A DNA stretch of 11,775 nt from HGM13006 sp964518645 (GTDB lineage: Bacteria; Bacillota; Clostridia; Oscillospirales; Oscillospiraceae), in assembly GCA_964518645.1 (NCBI GenBank), contig CAZFGL010000068.1, positions 1 through 11,775 of the forward strand, given 5' to 3'. Positions 6,104 through 11,775 of the stretch are shown here, piece by piece; positions within the stretch are counted from its first letter, which is position 1; the number at the start of each line of letters is the position of its first letter. A program made the position numbers and the translations under genes. The notes beneath the pieces were generated by a model. It was not told the DNA's origin. It did not search any database and worked only from the letters and a program-made list of their open reading frames with translations.

Positions 6104-7103
6104 GGACGCTTATCAGCGCATCAGCAAGTATAAAAACCATCTTATGGGCCTTGCGGTGCTGGTTGTGGTATACGGACATCTGCTGTATTACCATAGTGGA
6201 CTTCAAAATTATGAGGATCTGAACTTTACCATCTGGTATACCCTGGGGTCGGTAGAAATGTTTATGTTTGTTTCCGGCTTCGGTATATATCAGTCCCTGC
6301 TGCGAAATCGAAACGCCTCGGATTTTTATTTGAAGCGTCTGAAGCGTCTGACCCCTGTTTATCTGCCGGTCATGGCGGTTTACTGTATCGGCGCTATGCT
6401 GTTTGGCAATATGCGGGTGGGGGAAGCCGTGGGAAATCTGACCGCCTTCGGCTGGTGGTTTGGAATGAAAAATCAGTTTAACTGGTATGTTCCGGCCACA
6501 GTGGTGCTGTATCTGCTTTCACCCCTGTTCTTCGACTGTATCCAGAAAAAGAAAAGCGGATGGTGCTTTGTGGCACTGTTTGTGCTGATCGTGGCGGGAT
6601 GGCGCTCCAAACTGCTTATGGCTGTGACCAGATTCCCTACCTATTTCCTGGGAATGTATTTCGGCGCAAGATATGCAGAGAAAAAAACGCCCACAAAGAA
6701 AGAGTTTGTTTTCTGGACCATTGTGGGGCTGATCGCCATGGGACTGGTGCCTTACTATTTTATCTATAAGAAGAATCTGCTCTGGTACTATGGAATGTAC
6801 TGGATCCTGTTCTGCTTCTCCACACCGGCGTGTATGTTCTACACCACAAAGCTGCTGGATTGGCAGGAAAAATGGGCAGTGGGACGGGTGTTGAACCGGG
6901 TGTGGAATTTCCTCGGGGTTCGTTCCTTTGAAATATTCCTGTGCCATCTGGCCTTCTACGAACTGTGTCTGCGAGTCGGAATACAGGGCTGGGTTCACTG
7001 GATTCTGATTGCCTGTGTAGGTGTGTGCATCGGCATCGCCTATCACGAGGTTCTGGGGGCTGTTCAGCGGAGACTTGCCCTTCGGAAAAAATCCGCAGGA
7101 TAA
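6102..7103 (+). CDS. Acyltransferase-3 family integral membrane protein
   Basis: The 333-residue hydrophobic protein has the features of acyltransferase family 3 (OafA/WecH type): an N-terminal basic segment and helix ending in VVVYGH (His26, the conserved family residue), MFMFVSGFGIYQSL (53-65), FYLKRLKRLTPVYLPV (75-90) and NWYVPATVVLYLLSPLFF (127-144), with about ten membrane helices by hydrophobicity. Such proteins move acyl groups, often acetyl, from the cytoplasm onto cell-surface sugars or lipids; the acceptor here is unknown. The start is taken as TTG 6102-6104 because GGAGGTGA (6090-6097) sits at ideal spacing; the open frame extends back into the AraC gene but without similarity. Its ribosome binding site is in a hairpin that should restrict translation from read-through mRNA. 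A strong terminator follows the stop. Confidence 0.88.
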   Translation: MDAYQRISKYKNHLMGLAVLVVVYGHLLYYHSGLQNYEDLNFTIWYTLGSVEMFMFVSGFGIYQSLLRNRNASDFYLKRLKRLTPVYLPVMAVYCIGAMLFGNMRVGEAVGNLTAFGWWFGMKNQFNWYVPATVVLYLLSPLFFDCIQKKKSGWCFVALFVLIVAGWRSKLLMAVTRFPTYFLGMYFGARYAEKKTPTKKEFVFWTIVGLIAMGLVPYYFIYKKNLLWYYGMYWILFCFSTPACMFYTTKLLDWQEKWAVGRVLNRVWNFLGVRSFEIFLCHLAFYELCLRVGIQGWVHWILIACVGVCIGIAYHEVLGAVQRRLALRKKSAG

Positions 7104-7110
7104 AAATATG

Positions 7111-7150
7111 GGGTGGCGCAAAGTGCTTTTTGCATTTTGCGCCACCCTTT
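7111..7150 (+). terminator. Intrinsic terminator after the acyltransferase gene
   Basis: A 16-bp stem with one G-T pair (7111-7126 with 7132-7147) closes a T5 loop and is followed by TTT. It begins 8 nt after the stop codon. The downstream T tract is short, but the stem is long and GC-rich at its base. Confidence 0.75.
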
Positions 7151-7152
7151 CT

Positions 7153-7181
7153 GCATAGCCTGATGCAGGGGTGCATACCAT
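7153..7181 (+). promoter_or_regulatory. Sigma-E-like sporulation promoter of spoIIID
   Basis: GCATAGC (7153-7159), 14 nt, then CATACCAT (7174-7181). The Bacillus sigma-E consensus is about GCATATT, 13-15 nt, CATACAMT, so the matches are 5/7 and 7/8 with correct spacing. In B. subtilis spoIIID is sigma-E dependent. The element lies 30 nt before the start codon, just past the preceding terminator. Confidence 0.6.
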
Positions 7182-7210
7182 GATATAGACCATTATGGGG
7201 AGGTGCCTTC

Positions 7211-7456
7211 TTGCATAGGGACATGGAGCAGCGGGCCTGTGCGCTGGCTGTGTACATGATCGAGAACAGGGCTACCGTGCGGGCTGCGGCGCAGCAATTC
7301 GGTATATCCAAGTCAACGGTACATAAGGACCTAACCACACGACTGACACTAACAAATCCCGCCCTTTATCAGCAGGTGCGTCTGCTGCTGGATCAAAACA
7401 AGGCAGAGCGGCATTTGCGGGGCGGTATGGCCACCAGACGGAAGTATCGAAAATAA
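7211..7456 (+). CDS. spoIIID: Sporulation transcriptional regulator SpoIIID
   Basis: The 81-residue protein matches SpoIIID throughout: a helix-turn-helix with VRAAAQQFGISKSTVHKDL (23-41), the NPALYQQVRLLLDQNK helix and the invariant RHLRGGMATRRKYR-type tail (ERHLRGGMATRRKY). SpoIIID is the mother-cell DNA-binding regulator acting after sigma-E in endospore formation, both activating and repressing genes. The start is TTG 7211-7213, since GGGGAGGTG lies at 7197-7205 with good spacing; the ATG at 7223 is too far from that site, and the M-H N-terminus fits B. subtilis SpoIIID. It is about 12 residues shorter at the C-terminus than the 93-residue B. subtilis protein, as is common in Clostridia. 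It is monocistronic, between two terminators, and shows the organism can sporulate or descends from a spore former. Confidence 0.95.
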   Translation: MHRDMEQRACALAVYMIENRATVRAAAQQFGISKSTVHKDLTTRLTLTNPALYQQVRLLLDQNKAERHLRGGMATRRKYRK

Positions 7457-7458
7457 AC

Positions 7459-7488
7459 TTGGGCGCGCTGAAGTATCAGCGCGCCCAA
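7459..7488. terminator. Bidirectional terminator between spoIIID and the flavoprotein
   Basis: A perfect 13-bp stem (7459-7471 with 7476-7488) with a 4-nt loop lies between two convergent genes. It starts 2 nt after the spoIIID stop and 5 nt after the flavoprotein stop on the other strand. T-rich but interrupted sequence follows on both strands (ATTATTT and GTTTATTTT). Confidence 0.8.
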
Positions 7489-7493
7489 AACAA

Positions 7494-9287
7494 TTATTTC
7501 AGGTATTCCAGTGCCTTCTCTGCTGCCAGATAGCCGCTGGAGAAGCCAACGGTCAGTGCGGACAGCACATTTTCCACATAGGTAACACCCAAATCGCCGG
7601 GAACCATAATGCCACGGATGTTGTCGCCGCCGGCATAGAGTCCGGGGATGGGCTGACCCTGCTTGAGTACCCGCAGGTCTGCATCGGTGGACATGCCACC
7701 CACAGCGTTCTCATGGAACAGCTTAATGAAGATGGCATAGAAGGGACCCTGTGCAATCGGCGTTGCCTTGGGCATCTCCATACCGCCGGGCATACCACCG
7801 GGCATGCCGCCCTCGTCCTCGCCCTCCGGCTTGGGAGGCGGGCCACCGGGGGCTTCGTCGTCGTCATTTCCGCCGAAGGGGCCGGGCATAAAGGGCATGG
7901 GATCGTTGATGTGGGCGTTATGATGCTCCACGGAAGCCAGGAACACAGCGGGATCCACGCCCAGCTGCTCTGCAAGACCCTCCAGGGTGTCAGCCTTCTT
8001 GATGGAGCCCCAGGCCACTTCCTGATCGATCTCGGCCTGGAAGTTGTTGTACAGTGCATCCATGTTGACACCAACAGCGTCAGGCTTCTGACCCTTGGCG
8101 CGCTCCATGGCGTTTTCCAGAGCAGTCTGATCCAGAACAGACCAGAGATAACGCTTTTCCGTATGTGCCAGAGGGCTGACTTCACCCATGGCCATGGGTG
8201 CGTCATAGATGGTGCCGTCAGGGAGAATGGTCATGTTGCTCATTCCACGGGATGCAGTAAGACCGCAGGTGCCGAAGGGATGACGGGCAGGGCCAAAGAG
8301 GTTGACACGGCGGTTTACATAGTCGATGTCTGCGCCGATGTCCTCACACATGGTGATGCCGTCGCCGGTGCAGGTTGCACAGGTGAAAATATGGACAGGT
8401 TCAGAGTCGTCGTCCCGGTAGAACAGGGGCTGGAACCGGTTCATCAGTTCCTTGTTGTGGGTGAAAGCACCGGCTGTAACGATCACAGCGCCGGCCTTGA
8501 CCTCAATCTCGCCACCGGCATCCTGTGCCAGTGCGCCGACGACCTTGCCACTCTCGTCGGTCAGCAGCTTCTTTGCAGGGGTTTTGTAGAAAATTTCGCC
8601 ACCCTTGTCCAGGAGAATATCCCGCAGCTTCAGGCACAGGAACCAGCCGTTGCCGCCGGGGCCGATGGTGGTGTCGATACGCTTATAGTTATAGGGCTCT
8701 TCGAACTTGCAGCAAAGACCCATGCCGAAGGGACCAAAGGGGCCAAAGTCATAGTCCTTGGCGAGATCATGATCCTCGATCAGCCAGTTGACGAAATCCA
8801 CATTGGCATCCAGCATGTTCCGGAGGATCTGCTCATCCACCTTACCACCGGTCTTTTTCATAAACTGACGCACCAGCTTTTCTCTGGGGTCAGGGATTCC
8901 GGCAGCCTCGTGCCACTTGGACCACTGAGAGCGGAACATGTGCGCATACCATGCGCTGCCGCCCACTTCCTTGTTCTTTTCCAGAAGAATGACCTTCTTG
9001 CCCTCGCAGGCAGCCTTTGCAGCAGCTGCGGTACCGGCAGCACCACCGCCGATGACCAGAACGTCACATTCCTTATAGATCTTCTCGTGGGGAACCGCTG
9101 CGGGAGTGGGGGCGTCGGGGTTGGAGATCACGTCGTTGTGACATACTGTGGCGCAGTGACCGCAGGATATACACTTCTCCGGATCGATCCAGTATTTACT
9201 GCCCTTAAAACGAATTGCGCCTACGGGACATTCCACACGGCAGCGATGACAGCAGGAACAATGGGCACGATCAATTACATATGCCAA
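7494..9287 (-). CDS. Ferredoxin-FAD fusion oxidoreductase (fumarate reductase-like flavoprotein)
   Basis: Residues 1-55 form a bacterial ferredoxin domain with two [4Fe-4S] sites (Cys10/13/16/20 and Cys39/42/45/49; the second ends CH where CP is usual). An FAD-binding Rossmann follows (DVLVIGGGAAG, 75-85; Glu103), and the rest fits the FAD_binding_2 family of fumarate/urocanate-type reductases, including TGDGITMCEDIGAD (307-320), GGMSTDADLRVL (530-541) and IPGLYAGGD (547-555). Such enzymes reduce an activated double bond of an organic acceptor; substrate unknown. No Tat or Sec signal, heme motif or FMN domain is present, so it should be cytoplasmic and fed through its own clusters. Residues about 465-508 are a Gly/Pro/Met/Asp-rich insert before the C-terminal FAD segment. 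The start is TTG 9287-9285, with AAGGAG at 9302-9297 and 9 nt spacing. It stands alone. Confidence 0.9.
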   Translation of the reverse strand: MAYVIDRAHCSCCHRCRVECPVGAIRFKGSKYWIDPEKCISCGHCATVCHNDVISNPDAPTPAAVPHEKIYKECDVLVIGGGAAGTAAAAKAACEGKKVILLEKNKEVGGSAWYAHMFRSQWSKWHEAAGIPDPREKLVRQFMKKTGGKVDEQILRNMLDANVDFVNWLIEDHDLAKDYDFGPFGPFGMGLCCKFEEPYNYKRIDTTIGPGGNGWFLCLKLRDILLDKGGEIFYKTPAKKLLTDESGKVVGALAQDAGGEIEVKAGAVIVTAGAFTHNKELMNRFQPLFYRDDDSEPVHIFTCATCTGDGITMCEDIGADIDYVNRRVNLFGPARHPFGTCGLTASRGMSNMTILPDGTIYDAPMAMGEVSPLAHTEKRYLWSVLDQTALENAMERAKGQKPDAVGVNMDALYNNFQAEIDQEVAWGSIKKADTLEGLAEQLGVDPAVFLASVEHHNAHINDPMPFMPGPFGGNDDDEAPGGPPPKPEGEDEGGMPGGMPGGMEMPKATPIAQGPFYAIFIKLFHENAVGGMSTDADLRVLKQGQPIPGLYAGGDNIRGIMVPGDLGVTYVENVLSALTVGFSSGYLAAEKALEYLK

Positions 9288-9331
9288 TTTAAAAAACTCC
9301 TTTCTTTCGGGGAACAGTTTTGTCTGAAACT

Positions 9332-9360
9332 ATTCTAATATGAAAGCGGAGTTCTGGCAA
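9332..9360 (-). promoter_or_regulatory. Flavoprotein promoter
   Basis: On the - strand TTGCCA (9360-9355) and TAGAAT (9337-9332) are exactly 17 nt apart, each 5/6 to the sigma-A consensus. Transcription would start near 9325, giving a leader of about 38 nt. This looks like a good housekeeping promoter. Confidence 0.7.
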
Positions 9361-9370
9361 ATATCATTTT

Positions 9371-9454
9371 TCATGCTGGGGGTATATTTTATTATGCTGG
9401 CTGTGGCATGATAGAAGAACCTGATTTTCCGGCGTTCCGTGACGGTTTCCGGCG
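9371..9454. repeat. Two pairs of helically spaced direct repeats between divergent promoters
   Basis: ATGCTGG occurs at 9373-9379 and 9394-9400 (21 bp apart). TTTCCGGCG occurs at 9426-9434 and 9446-9454 (20 bp apart). TATCAT/ATGATA (9362-9367, 9408-9413) brackets the first pair. The arrangement suits binding sites for regulators of the divergent flavoprotein and Bce-type genes. The 277-nt gap 9288-9564 holds no gene that I can see. Confidence 0.4.
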
Positions 9455-9507
9455 GGGGATTCGGAAATCCTGCGGAACATTTTTGCCGGGAAGGATATAC
9501 CTTTTAG

Positions 9508-9536
9508 TTGCAAGCCGGTGATTTTCCCTGTAGAAT
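9508..9536 (+). promoter_or_regulatory. Promoter of the Bce-like response regulator and kinase
   Basis: TTGCAA (9508-9513) and TAGAAT (9531-9536) are exactly 17 nt apart, 4/6 and 5/6 to the sigma-A consensus. Transcription would begin near 9543, with GAGGTGA (9554-9560) and ATG 9565 just downstream. Confidence 0.65.
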
Positions 9537-9564
9537 AGACCCAGACTGAACATGAGGTGAGCTT

Positions 9565-9993
9565 ATGTATCGCATTTTTATCGTAGAGGATGACCGGGGA
9601 ATAGGGGAGGCCATTGTCAGGCAGGCAGAGACCTGGGGGCTGGAGGCCAGATGTGCGGTGAATTTCCGCAATGTTATGGAGGAGTTTACTGCCTTTGATC
9701 CCCATCTGGTGCTGCTGGATATTGTGCTGCCCTTTTGGGGCGGCTTCCACTGGTGCAGTGAGATCAGAAAGGTATCAAAAATCCCAATCATTTTCATCTC
9801 ATCTGCTGCGGATAACATGAATATTGTTATGGCCATGAATATGGGCGGGGATGATTTTATTGCAAAGCCCTTTGATGGAAGCGTTCTTATGGCCAAAATG
9901 CAGGCGCTTTTGCGTCGCAGCTACGATTTTGGGGTGGCGGCACCGGTGTGGAGCATCGGGGGGCAGAACTCAATACCGGGGATTATGCCCTGA
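9565..9993 (+). CDS. Receiver half of the broken response regulator
   Basis: If read without frame correction, this 142-residue product keeps the whole phosphorylation site (Asp52, Lys101) but replaces the DNA-binding domain with about 15 unrelated residues (WSIGGQNSIPGIMP tail). It could then act only as a phosphate sink for the kinase. Confidence 0.55.
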   Translation: MYRIFIVEDDRGIGEAIVRQAETWGLEARCAVNFRNVMEEFTAFDPHLVLLDIVLPFWGGFHWCSEIRKVSKIPIIFISSAADNMNIVMAMNMGGDDFIAKPFDGSVLMAKMQALLRRSYDFGVAAPVWSIGGQNSIPGIMP

Positions 9994-10241
9994 CTTATGG
10001 GGAAAACCGGCTGGAGTTGACGAAAAATGAATACCGGATTCTCTATGCGCTGCTGGAGTCCAAAGGAAAAGTGGTGAGCCGGGAAAAACTGATGGAACGG
10101 TTGTGGGCCTCGGACAGCTTTGTAGATGAGAATACCCTCACGGTGAATGTCAACCGTCTTCGGAAAAAGCTGGACGGGATCGGACTTACCAATTATATCA
10201 CCACCAAATTCGGGGTGGGGTATCTGATTGAGGATGTTTAA
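9948..10241 (+). CDS. DNA-binding half of the broken response regulator
   Basis: GTG 9948 could start a 97-residue winged-helix protein of the OmpR C-terminal type, TKNEYRILYALLE through GVGYLIEDV. The upstream GGGGTGG (9931-9937) is a poor ribosome binding site at 10 nt, so efficient independent translation is doubtful. A free DNA-binding domain would be uncoupled from the kinase. Confidence 0.45.
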   Translation: MEHRGAELNTGDYALTYGENRLELTKNEYRILYALLESKGKVVSREKLMERLWASDSFVDENTLTVNVNRLRKKLDGIGLTNYITTKFGVGYLIEDV

Positions 10242-11231
10242 ATGAAATTCTTTTTGGATTATCTGAAAATGCGCCGGAAGGTGATCGGGGTGTATGGGCT
10301 GTTCTGCGGAAATTTTGCCCTGATATTCTGGCTCTATCATCTGCCACTTCGTGCGGTGCTGTATCCTGCGGCCATATGTGCCACAGTGGGGATCGTGCTG
10401 GGGGTATTTGATTTTCTCAATGTGTGGAAGCGACATAAAAGCTTGTGCATCCCGCTGTCAATTTCCGATGTGGCGGGGATGGAACTTCCACGGAGTGAGA
10501 ATATTCTGGAAGAGCACTGTCGGCGTATGATTCTTTCTCTGGCTGGACAGTATGGGGATTACCAGGCCGGGATGAACAAGCGCTATGATGATATGGTGGA
10601 TTACTATACCGTGTGGGCGCATCAGATCAAAACACCCATTGCGGCCATGGGTCTTACCCTTCAAAATGAGGATACGGCGCTGTCCCGGAAACTGATGGGG
10701 GAGCTGTTTCGGATCGAGCAGTATGTGGAGATGGTTCTGATGTTCCTGCGTCTGGACAGTCCCAGCCATGACTATGTGATAGGCCCCTGTGATCTGGATG
10801 GAATTGTGCGCCAGTGTGTCAAGAAATATGCGGGAGAATTTATCGGAAGGAAGCTGCAACTGGAATACAGTCCGCTCAATACTACGGTGGTCACCGATGA
10901 GAAATGGCTGGCCTTCGTGATTGAACAGGTACTGTCCAATGCACTGAAATATACCCCGGCAGGGAGTATCCGGATTTATATGGAGCAGCCAAAGACGCTG
11001 TGTATCCGGGATACCGGTATGGGGATTGCGCCGGAGGATCTGCCCCGGATCTTTGAAAAGGGGTATACCGGTGGTCTGGGCAGAACTTATAAGCAGGCCA
11101 GCGGAATCGGACTGTATCTGTGCCGAAGAATATGCACCAATCTGGGACACACCATCCGGGCTGAATCTGTACCGGATGCGGGTACGGTGATTTTTATAGA
11201 GCTGGAGCAGGAAAAGCTGGAAGTGGAATAA
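10242..11231 (+). CDS. BceS-like intramembrane-sensing histidine kinase
   Basis: The 329-residue protein has two closely spaced membrane helices (about 17-32 and 38-58) with an outside loop of only about five residues, the hallmark of intramembrane-sensing kinases that read the state of a Bce-type ABC transporter rather than ligand itself. The cytoplasmic part has the H box WAHQIKTP (His127), N box EQVLSNALKYT (Asn233), G1 DTGMGI (257-262), F-box FEKGYTG (271-277) and G2 GIGLYL (288-293), all intact. It would phosphorylate the adjacent response regulator to induce resistance to cell-wall-active peptides; the peptide is unknown. The ATG immediately follows the TAA of the regulator, with GAGG about 8 nt before it inside that gene, so the two are translationally close. 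An intact kinase beside a broken regulator argues for a recent break, an error or recoding. Confidence 0.93.
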   Translation: MKFFLDYLKMRRKVIGVYGLFCGNFALIFWLYHLPLRAVLYPAAICATVGIVLGVFDFLNVWKRHKSLCIPLSISDVAGMELPRSENILEEHCRRMILSLAGQYGDYQAGMNKRYDDMVDYYTVWAHQIKTPIAAMGLTLQNEDTALSRKLMGELFRIEQYVEMVLMFLRLDSPSHDYVIGPCDLDGIVRQCVKKYAGEFIGRKLQLEYSPLNTTVVTDEKWLAFVIEQVLSNALKYTPAGSIRIYMEQPKTLCIRDTGMGIAPEDLPRIFEKGYTGGLGRTYKQASGIGLYLCRRICTNLGHTIRAESVPDAGTVIFIELEQEKLEVE

Positions 11232-11234
11232 CTT

Positions 11235-11271
11235 CTTACAAAACTGTTAGATTTCAAGGAGGAATTGTAAG
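11235..11271 (+). promoter_or_regulatory. BceR-like operator upstream of the ABC transporter gene
   Basis: TTACA-AAAC-TGTTA (11236-11249) closely fits the TnACA-N4-TGTAA site described for Bce-type regulators, off only in the second last base. A second half-site TGTAA lies at 11266-11270, so CTTACAA and TTGTAAG also form a wider 7-bp inverted repeat (11235-11241, 11265-11271). Confidence 0.5.
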
Positions 11272-11303
11272 CCAAATCCATGGCGAGCAGCTCCTCCTTT
11301 TTT
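11256..11303 (+). terminator. Long-loop terminator or attenuator before the ABC ATPase gene
   Basis: AAGGAGGA (11256-11263) can pair with TCCTCCTT (11292-11299), with GCC/GGC (11271-11273, 11282-11284) inside, and six T residues end at 11303. It would separate kinase transcription from that of the transporter. The 28-nt loop makes it weaker than the other terminators here. Confidence 0.5.
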
Positions 11304-11304
11304 C

Positions 11305-11310
11305 TATAAT
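11305..11310 (+). promoter_or_regulatory. -10 element of the ABC transporter operon
   Basis: A perfect TATAAT lies 29 nt before the TTG start. No good -35 is present (TGGCGA at 18 nt is 3/6), as expected for a promoter that depends on the activator binding upstream. Confidence 0.5.
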
Positions 11311-11339
11311 AAGGACACCAACCGAAAGGAGTGTTTGGA

Positions 11340-11775
11340 TTGAGTATTTTGGAAGTACGTGGCCTGCGCAAGGTGTATACCACACGCTTTGGGGGAAACC
11401 GGGTGGAGGCGCTGCGCAATGTGAATTTCACCGTGGAAGCAGGGGAATATGTTGCGATTATGGGGGAGTCGGGTTCCGGAAAAACCACCCTGCTGAATAT
11501 TCTGGCAGCGCTGGACAAGCCTACCGAGGGCAGCGTGAGTCTGGATGGACAGGAACTGGGAAAGGTACGGGAGAGTCAGCTGGCGGCCTTCCGGCGGGAG
11601 AATTTGGGCTTTGTTTTTCAGGAGTTCAATCTGCTGGACACCTTTACACTGGAGGATAATATTTATCTGCCGCTGGTACTGGCGGGGAAACCCTACCGGG
11701 AAATGGAGCCACGGCTTCAGTCGATAGCGCCTGTGCTGGGAATCGAGGGGATTCTGAAAAAGTATCCCTATGAGG
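11340..11775 (+). CDS. ABC transporter ATP-binding protein, BceA-like (3' partial)
   Basis: The frame is open from TTG 11340 to the window end (145 codons and one base). GAAAGGAG at 11324-11331 gives 8 nt spacing and decides the start; no ATG is available near it. The product has the N-terminal half of an ABC ATPase: EVRGLRKVY (5-13), Walker A GESGSGKT (42-49) and the Q-loop QEF (Gln94-Phe96) followed by NLLDTFTLEDNIYLPL, characteristic of the MacB/LolD/BceA type. The signature and Walker B motifs lie past the end. With the BceS-like kinase just upstream, it is expected to pair with a large BceB-like permease after the window and to remove peptide antibiotics from their lipid II-cycle targets. 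Confidence 0.92.
   Translation, partial: MSILEVRGLRKVYTTRFGGNRVEALRNVNFTVEAGEYVAIMGESGSGKTTLLNILAALDKPTEGSVSLDGQELGKVRESQLAAFRRENLGFVFQEFNLLDTFTLEDNIYLPLVLAGKPYREMEPRLQSIAPVLGIEGILKKYPYE

Larger units (their letters stand above)
9565..10241 (+). pseudogene. OmpR-family response regulator (BceR-like), interrupted by a frameshift
   Basis: Two overlapping frames together make one full OmpR-type regulator of normal length. The first (from ATG 9565, site GAGGTGA) gives a complete receiver: acidic pair Asp9-Asp10, phospho-acceptor Asp52 in LLDIVLP, Ser79/80 and Lys101 in AKPF, then the linker ALLRRSYDFG. It then runs out of family into a TGA at 9991-9993. The winged-helix domain (TKNEYRILYALLE, VVSREKLMERLW, ENTLTVNVNRLRKKLD, GVGYLI) continues in the -1 frame. 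The linker sequence EHRGAELNTGD in that second frame looks like family sequence from base 9951, so the break is close to 9946-9951, consistent with one lost base between GTG and TGGAG. A sequencing error, a real mutation or recoding all remain possible. The kinase begins directly after the TAA. Confidence 0.8.

Noticed and set aside
7223..7225. ATG as start of spoIIID
   Set aside because: It is about 19 nt from the only good ribosome binding site, and would remove the conserved N-terminal residues.
7713..9338. 541-codon + strand open frame opposite the flavoprotein
   Set aside because: The - strand frame has ferredoxin and FAD motifs in order; the antisense frame has none.
9955..9966. Programmed -1 frameshift at the G6 run
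   Set aside because: The run reads ATC GGG GGG, so the heptamer starts with C and does not fit X XXY YYZ; family-like sequence in the second frame already begins before the run. A simple deletion or error is likelier, though not excluded.
11256..11270. AAGGAGG followed by TTG-TAA as a minimal leader peptide
   Set aside because: A start directly followed by a stop is better explained as chance; the AAGGAGGA is accounted for by the hairpin arm.

Overview
The window looks like a chromosomal segment of an anaerobic, endospore-forming member of the Clostridia (Bacillota), plausibly an Oscillospiraceae/Ruminococcaceae-type gut bacterium. The basis is a SpoIIID sporulation regulator, a Rex redox repressor, QueH-type queuosine synthesis, a Bce-like peptide-antibiotic module, strong AGGAGG ribosome binding sites and several TTG starts. 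The family-level placement is inference. No tRNA, rRNA, CRISPR array or insertion sequence was seen.

Layout. (1) 1-354 (+): 3' end of a CopA-type copper P-ATPase that runs in frame into a C-terminal heavy-metal-binding domain; an internal Shine-Dalgarno and ATG could also give a free CopZ-like chaperone. A strong two-way terminator follows (362-397). (2) 466-4427 (-): from the far end, queH, an orphan protein carrying twelve Gly-Pro-Gly/Ala units, rex, a terminator, then a PaaI-type thioesterase and an M32 carboxypeptidase. (3) 4628-7103 (+), divergent from queH: a soluble AraC-family regulator and an acyltransferase-3 membrane protein. The start site of the second gene lies inside a perfect 12-bp hairpin, and its likely own promoter would remove one arm of that hairpin. 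(4) 7211-7456 (+): spoIIID behind a sigma-E-like promoter. (5) 7494-9287 (-): a ferredoxin/FAD fusion reductase with a Gly/Pro/Met-rich insert. (6) 9565 to the window end (+): a Bce-type response regulator broken by a frameshift, its intramembrane-sensing kinase, and the 5' part of the ABC ATPase.

How the genes work together. The Bce module (regulator, kinase, ABC transporter) is a coherent sensing-and-detoxification unit, with a BceR-like operator between the kinase and the transporter. Rex follows the Gly-Pro protein in one apparent transcript, so that protein may have a redox-linked role (inference). AraC regulator and acyltransferase are adjacent and the junction has an unusual expression switch. 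The remaining genes appear to be independent housekeeping or accessory units.

The most promising signals are the Gly-Pro repeat protein next to rex, the hairpin/promoter arrangement at 6042-6104, the CopA-HMA fusion with an internal start, the response-regulator frameshift, and the Fe-S flavoprotein with its low-complexity insert. No clear new multi-gene system is demonstrable from sequence alone.
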